From Candidatus Zixiibacteriota bacterium (lineage in GTDB: Bacteria > SM23-81 > DAOVCL01), in NCBI GenBank assembly GCA_030670005.1, contig DAOVCL010000096.1:1-7695 (forward strand): DNA of 7,695 nucleotides, in the 5' to 3' direction. Position numbers and translations under genes: made by a program. Below are positions 3,944 to 7,695 of the stretch, piece after piece. Positions within the stretch are counted from its first letter, which is position 1, and every line of letters begins with the position of its first letter. The notes under the pieces were generated by a model, which was not told the origin of the DNA, did not search any database, and saw only the letters and a program-made list of their open reading frames with translations.

Positions 3944-6787
3944 CTATTTGACCAAATTTGGACGCCTTTCCAGATTGGAATCCTCACTGGCTTTCGTCGG
4001 TAAGATATTAAGCTTTTTCATCTTGTTGTGTAAAGTAGTGCGAGGAACTCCTAACATATTTGCCGCTTCAGTAATTTTCCAATTGCACTTCTTCAAAGCC
4101 CTTAAACACCTTTCTTTCTCTACCACAGCCAATTCCTCTGGCAGGGATGCCGCCTTCTGTGGCAAAGCTTGCTTCTGCTTCCAAGGAGTTCCCCTCCTTA
4201 TTAGTTCAAGGGTGACCTCCCCTTCCTCACCCTCTATACGACTTACTGCCACCTCAATGGCTCGCTTCAATTGCCTTACATTCCCAGGCCAATCATATTC
4301 CATCAGCAGTTCCAAGGCCTCAGGGGTGATGCCCCTGACCTTCTTTTTAAACTTCTCCCCGTAGAGCTTTATAAAATGGTCGCATAAAAGAGGTATGTCA
4401 TCCTTCCTCTCCCTCAATGGCGGGAGCCACAAAGTTGCCCCCTCTATCCTGTAGTAGATATCCTCCCTGAAGGAACCATCCAGAGTGGCCTGGTAAAGAT
4501 CCTTGTTGGTAGCAGCTATGATCCTCACATCAAACCGAATGGAAGTGTTCCCTCCTACCCTCTCCAGCTTGCCCTCCTCTAAGACCCTCAGGAGCTTAAC
4601 CTGCAGCTTGGGACTCAACTCCCCTATCTCATCCAAAAATACCGTCCCCCCATCTGCTTTCTCAAGCTTGCCTTTCTTCTGGAAATAGGCTCCGGTAAAG
4701 GTACCTCTCTCATGACCAAATAGTTCACTCTCCAAAAGATTCTCCGGTATAGCTCCACAGTTTATAGCCTTAAAAGGCTTGCCCTTCCGCGCCCCACTGG
4801 AATGGATGAGTTTGGCTATAAGTTCTTTCCCTGTCCCCGACTCCCCCATAATGAGAACCGGATACCCGGCATCTTTCATCACCTCCACCTCATCCAGCAC
4901 CCTAAGCATCCGGGGGTCCTGGGTCACTATCTCCCCAGAGAGCCTGAGCTGCCTCTTCAAGGACGCCAACTCCCTCTCTAACTCCCTCTGCCTTTCCTCC
5001 GAGATGGCCTTTTCAGCTACATGCGAAAGGGAATAAAACAGGTCATACTCTTTATCCAGGAAGGGCTCCTTATCCCCCTGCCGGGCCAAATAGAGGTAAC
5101 CATCTGCCTCACCCTCGCTCCTACTGGCAAAGGGGGCGATCATTACGCTACCTGCCCCCAGAGAGGAGAAACGGTCGTCCAATCCGGTGTCATAGAGAAT
5201 GAAGGGCTCACCCGGCTGAAGATCATTGTTACCGGTCAAAAGGGAGAGAACCTTAGTTGCCTCCTCCTGGGTAAGGTTGTGGCTCCCCTCTATTTTCATC
5301 TTCCCGTTGTTCCGATAAGCAACGAATCCTTGATCCGCTTTAAGATCCCTGAATATCCCCTCGAATACTTCCCCCAACTGCGGCGAGGCCAGATCCCTCA
5401 GAACCTTGTATTTTTGAGTTGTGGGCTGAGTTAGCCTTTTGTTAAGTTCCCCTTTTACAGCTTCAACTCTTTTGAGCTCCTTCTCCTCACCTTCAGCCCG
5501 AAATATCTCCTCCGCTTCTCTCAGGTGTCCGATTGCGGACCTAAAAGAAGGCTCCACCTTGGCGAGTTCCATCTTGGTCAGAGCCTGGTAGAAATCTGCC
5601 CCTTGGATTTGGGCAAAGAGCCTGCGGGCTTCCCTCAAAAGATCGCCCCTTCCACTGAGTTCACCCTGGGTCAGGAGAATTTTAGCCAGCTCAAACCTGT
5701 CCCCAATGGAGCGTAAAACGGAGATAGCTTTAGCAAACTCCCCCTGGGATCTATCCCTTAACCCCTTTAAATGATACGCCACAGCTAACGGCCGATGACA
5801 GCACCCCTGTTCGAATCTATCTCCAAGCTTGGTTGAGACTTTTAGACCTCTCTGGCCATATTCAATCGCCTTATCAGGGTCAGGTTTCTCGATAGCCACA
5901 TACAAATCAGCCAATTTACGGCATAGCTCTGCAACGACATCCCCCTCAGGGGATATCTGCTCCCCTATCTTTAGGGCATCAAGATAGCTCTTCTCGGCCT
6001 TGGCATACTCTTTTTGCTGAAAATATAACTCCCCTTCACTCTCCAAACTCATTACTAACTCGCGAGAAAAGGTGTGCTCCTTACTTACCTTCTTCGCCTT
6101 CTGGATAAGTTTAGAGGCTTCCGACCATCTCCGCTCCCTCAGGTATAGCCTAGCCAACGAAAGCCAACTGTGGGTCAAAAGGAGCGGATCCCCCAATGTC
6201 TCCTTGATCTCAATGCTCTCTATGAGAGCCTTCTCCGCGGCATTATGCTCTCCAAGAAGTATAGATACGGTCGCCCCGTTGGTGAGGCAAAGGGCCATCC
6301 CCCGCCGGTCGCCTGATTCCTGATTTATCTGGTAAGCATATTTCAGCTTCTTCTTAGCAGATGACCAATCGGAACCAATAAAATCGAGGTGAATTAGACC
6401 ATTCAACGCCTCCAATTCACCTTGCTTGTATCCAATAGTGCGATATGTGCTCCGAGAATCCTCAAAAAACATACGAGATTTATCAATCTCTCCAAGATAA
6501 ATATAGGCTCGTCCCAAGCACCACTGGGCCTTCCCCCTTAACTTGTGCTCAGCAGTATCCCTCAGTAATTCCAGGGCTCGCAGTCCATAAGCCTCAGTCT
6601 CCTTATATTTGCCTAACTCCACCTTGATCTGGGCCGCCTGTGTGTAAACCCTGGCTACCTCGATCTGGCTATGGGAAGAAGATAGGGTTTTTAAAGCTAC
6701 TTCAACCCTCTCCTCAGCCAAATCTAAGTCCCCACCCGGAAGAAGCAGTCTATCTACCTCCTCAATCAAGTCACTTAGCTCTGCCAT
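3944..6787 (-). CDS. Sigma-54-dependent transcriptional activator with TPR and GAF-like sensory region
   Basis: This is a 947-residue bacterial enhancer-binding protein. I prefer the ATG at 6787-6785, with AGGAG eight bases upstream, over the in-frame ATG at 6811, which has a poorer site. Residues about 10-450 are helical TPR-type repeats (for example A-x-x-x-x-x-x-A-L-x-I). About 462-592 look like a GAF domain, followed by a charged helix (about 590-614). The AAA+ domain (about 620-850) shows Walker A GESGTGKE (648-655), the sigma-54 contact loop as GTFTGA (695-700, usually GAFTGA), Walker B GGTVFLDE (713-720), the arginine-finger region FREDIYYR (773-780) and WPGNVRQL. A Fis-type helix-turn-helix closes it (about 890-926, with ITEAANMLGVPRTTLHNKMK). 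It hydrolyses ATP to open sigma-54 promoters. The adjacent sigma-54 promoter is the obvious candidate target. There is no receiver domain, so the signal is probably a ligand or protein partner. Confidence 0.93.
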   Translation of the reverse strand: MAELSDLIEEVDRLLLPGGDLDLAEERVEVALKTLSSSHSQIEVARVYTQAAQIKVELGKYKETEAYGLRALELLRDTAEHKLRGKAQWCLGRAYIYLGEIDKSRMFFEDSRSTYRTIGYKQGELEALNGLIHLDFIGSDWSSAKKKLKYAYQINQESGDRRGMALCLTNGATVSILLGEHNAAEKALIESIEIKETLGDPLLLTHSWLSLARLYLRERRWSEASKLIQKAKKVSKEHTFSRELVMSLESEGELYFQQKEYAKAEKSYLDALKIGEQISPEGDVVAELCRKLADLYVAIEKPDPDKAIEYGQRGLKVSTKLGDRFEQGCCHRPLAVAYHLKGLRDRSQGEFAKAISVLRSIGDRFELAKILLTQGELSGRGDLLREARRLFAQIQGADFYQALTKMELAKVEPSFRSAIGHLREAEEIFRAEGEEKELKRVEAVKGELNKRLTQPTTQKYKVLRDLASPQLGEVFEGIFRDLKADQGFVAYRNNGKMKIEGSHNLTQEEATKVLSLLTGNNDLQPGEPFILYDTGLDDRFSSLGAGSVMIAPFASRSEGEADGYLYLARQGDKEPFLDKEYDLFYSLSHVAEKAISEERQRELERELASLKRQLRLSGEIVTQDPRMLRVLDEVEVMKDAGYPVLIMGESGTGKELIAKLIHSSGARKGKPFKAINCGAIPENLLESELFGHERGTFTGAYFQKKGKLEKADGGTVFLDEIGELSPKLQVKLLRVLEEGKLERVGGNTSIRFDVRIIAATNKDLYQATLDGSFREDIYYRIEGATLWLPPLRERKDDIPLLCDHFIKLYGEKFKKKVRGITPEALELLMEYDWPGNVRQLKRAIEVAVSRIEGEEGEVTLELIRRGTPWKQKQALPQKAASLPEELAVVEKERCLRALKKCNWKITEAANMLGVPRTTLHNKMKKLNILPTKASEDSNLERRPNLVK
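3950..3963. promoter_or_regulatory. Candidate enhancer site 3 (GWCCA-N4-WGGAC dyad)
   Basis: GACCAAATTTGGAC lies inside the last codons of the regulator gene. Like site 2 it is followed by GC, and the two share GACCA at the left and GGACGC at the right. It is about 237 bp upstream of the predicted sigma-54 start site. Its overlap with coding sequence means chance cannot be excluded for this copy alone. Confidence 0.45.
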
Positions 6788-6823
6788 TTTCTTTACTCCT
6801 GGCTTTGTCATCTTCCAATGCCC

Positions 6824-7159
6824 TCAGCGAAGGAATATCCTCAGATAGAGGGAGATCTTGAGGAGCCAATCTCTGAAGTTTTTCTCCCTCTGGAAGTTCT
6901 TTTGCTTGTCACTATCCTGAGATGGGGTAGTTGGCTGAGCAGATTGTTGAATGGTCCTTTGATTGTCAGTCTGACCTTGAAGGGTAGAAGAACCAGGATT
7001 ATGGTTTGATCCATTGGGATTCAGATAATAATCCCACGGCCAGGCTTCCATAAGCATACATTCCTCTGGCCTATTGCAGAGGGCCTTCTTCACCGGCAGA
7101 AGGCTAACTATGGAAAGAAGGAAAACTATGGTTAAGAAGATAATACCAAACTTTTTCAT
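6824..7159 (-). CDS. Small secreted protein, 111 residues, co-transcribed with the regulator
   Basis: The ATG at 7159-7157 follows a GAGGTGA ribosome-binding site six bases upstream. The product starts with a strong signal sequence or membrane anchor (MKKFGIIFLTIVFLLSIVSL). Next come a short segment with two cysteines and aromatic residues (about 27-44, CNRPEECMLMEAWPWDYY) and a long low-complexity linker rich in N, S, Q and T (about 45-90). The C-terminus is a basic amphipathic segment, FRDWLLKISLYLRIFLR (95-111). No lipobox is clear, so signal peptidase I cleavage or membrane retention are both possible. I do not recognise the family. It is the first gene of the operon, and its stop codon is 36 bases before the regulator start, so the two are almost certainly co-expressed. 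It could be a signal, a sensor partner, or an unrelated envelope protein. Confidence 0.75.
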   Translation of the reverse strand: MKKFGIIFLTIVFLLSIVSLLPVKKALCNRPEECMLMEAWPWDYYLNPNGSNHNPGSSTLQGQTDNQRTIQQSAQPTTPSQDSDKQKNFQREKNFRDWLLKISLYLRIFLR

Positions 7160-7175
7160 CGTCCCTCACCTCACA

Positions 7176-7195
7176 TAGGGAGAATTTCTCCCCTA
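7176..7195. promoter_or_regulatory. Palindrome in the 5' leader of the regulator operon
   Basis: TAGGGAGAA (7176-7184) and TTCTCCCCTA (7186-7195) form a near-perfect palindrome around one central T, with one extra C in the right arm. It lies between the -10 element and the ribosome-binding site (7166-7172), about 20-40 bases into the transcript. It could be a repressor site or an RNA hairpin next to the ribosome-binding site. Confidence 0.4.
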
Positions 7196-7220
7196 AAATA
7201 AGTTCTTCGAATCAAAAATA

Positions 7221-7249
7221 AATATAACAATCTCAGCCTCCAAAGTCAA
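7221..7249 (-). promoter_or_regulatory. Sigma-70-type promoter of the small-protein/regulator operon
   Basis: On the minus strand TTGACT (7249-7244, 5/6) is followed after exactly 17 bases by TATATT (7226-7221, 5/6). Transcription would start near 7214, giving a leader of about 55 bases before the 111-residue gene. This suggests the regulator is made from a housekeeping promoter rather than from sigma-54. Confidence 0.7.
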
Positions 7250-7259
7250 GGTTTTTTTG

Positions 7260-7557
7260 AAGATCATTATGAGGTATTCTGCGTTTAAGGGAGCTTTTGT
7301 GTTCTACTGACTGGGAGCTAAGTTCTATAAATATCCTCATTTATCTGACGAACCTGGACTATATGAGATTATGGATAGGACTTTGTGAGTAATTCGGGTT
7401 AAGACCTTCCTCAACGGGATTACCGATTCCTCAGATATAATCAGCGAGTAAGGGAGGAACCTGAAATACCTTCTAAGGTTAGTTACGACACAACTCCTTA
7501 TTTCATAGGCAGAAGAAGGCAATCTTCTATGATTTTAAAAAAAATTAAAAATAAAAC
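7260..7557. other. Non-coding spacer between divergent promoters
   Basis: I see no supported gene here. A 61-codon minus-strand frame (7337-7522) starts at TTG without a ribosome-binding site. An imperfect direct repeat pairs GGGAGCT and GTTCTA twice near 7289-7335. Near the right end a plus-strand hairpin, AGAAGA/TCTTCT (7511-7516 and 7523-7528) with outer TCAT/ATGA, is followed by TTTT; it may be a weak terminator or an isolated structure. The end (7534-7557) is very AT-rich, directly ahead of the plus-strand promoter. Confidence 0.5.
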
Positions 7558-7587
7558 TTGACTTTTAAGCCCCTATTGAGCTAATAT
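7558..7587 (+). promoter_or_regulatory. Sigma-70-type promoter of the rightmost gene
   Basis: TTGACT (7558-7563, 5/6) is followed after 18 bases by TAATAT (7582-7587, 4/6), with an A/T-rich tract immediately upstream that could act as an UP element. It would give a leader of about 58 bases before the gene at 7652. The CTTGACTTT context is shared with the divergent promoter at 7221-7249. Confidence 0.55.
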
Positions 7588-7651
7588 AAGGCTTAATTCT
7601 GTGAAAAGAGTTAAGGACAAAACCAGAAGCTAAGTAGAAAGGAGGAATAAG

Positions 7652-7695
7652 TTGAAAGCCAACCTGCGTTTCGATTTCCGGGATATCTTTAAGTC
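7652..7695 (+). CDS. Start of an unidentified plus-strand gene, truncated by the window edge
   Basis: A very strong ribosome-binding site, AAAGGAGG (7638-7645), is followed six bases later by TTG, and no ATG or GTG is placed better. The frame stays open to the edge and gives (M)KANLRFDFRDIFKS, only 14 complete codons. That is too little to assign a family. The basic, non-hydrophobic start argues against a signal peptide at the very N-terminus. The gene points away from the regulator operon and has its own promoter, so any link to the circuit on the left is unproven. Confidence 0.6.
   Translation, partial: MKANLRFDFRDIFK

Noticed and set aside
3948..4364. 138-codon plus-strand frame opposite the regulator
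   Set aside because: It is antisense to the clearly coding HTH and AAA+ regions of the sigma-54 activator and is a shadow frame.
7337..7522. 61-codon minus-strand frame in the intergenic spacer
   Set aside because: It has a TTG start, no ribosome-binding site and no recognisable domain, and it lies in AT-rich spacer.

Overview
The window looks like chromosome from an uncultivated bacterium of the FCB group or a nearby candidate phylum (WOR-3/Stahlbacteria, TA06, Zixibacteria and KSB1 are the sort of lineages meant). This placement is inference. It rests on a gingipain-like C25 protease that ends in a type IX secretion (T9SS) type A sorting domain with the NFPNPFNPTT signature, on a large TPR-containing sigma-54 activator, and on intergenic DNA full of short hairpin and ACGAAT-type repeats. 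No marker gene in the window fixes the taxonomy.

Nearly everything is transcribed on the minus strand, so the layout reads from right to left. At the far right, a plus-strand gene begins at 7652 behind its own promoter and runs off the edge. About 400 bases of apparently non-coding DNA separate it from a divergent minus-strand operon. That operon has a near-consensus sigma-70 promoter (7221-7249), a palindrome in the 5' leader, a gene for a 111-residue secreted small protein (6824-7159), and a 947-residue regulator (3944-6787). The regulator combines TPR repeats, a GAF-like region, a sigma-54-interacting AAA+ domain and a Fis-type helix-turn-helix. A strong intrinsic terminator (3757-3791) closes the operon.

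Eleven bases past that terminator is a full-consensus sigma-54 promoter (3731-3746), also on the minus strand. Upstream of it are three copies of a 14-bp dyad, GWCCA-N4-WGGAC (3863-3876, 3929-3942, 3950-3963). Two of these are centred exactly 21 bp apart, and one overlaps the stop codon of the regulator. They are good candidates for the activator's enhancer sites. Downstream is a 620-base leader rich in hairpins and repeats, then a 51-residue basic peptide gene with a strong ribosome-binding site (2947-3102), the C25 protease (268-2709), an intercistronic hairpin, and the start of a signal-peptide-bearing beta-propeller protein (1-195) cut by the left edge.

Taken together, the window reads as one regulatory circuit. 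A housekeeping promoter makes a small exported protein and a TPR/sigma-54 regulator, and the regulator probably acts on the adjacent sigma-54 unit that encodes a small peptide and exported proteins. The DNA sites are visible. The wiring, and any sensing of peptides by the TPR domain, is inference.
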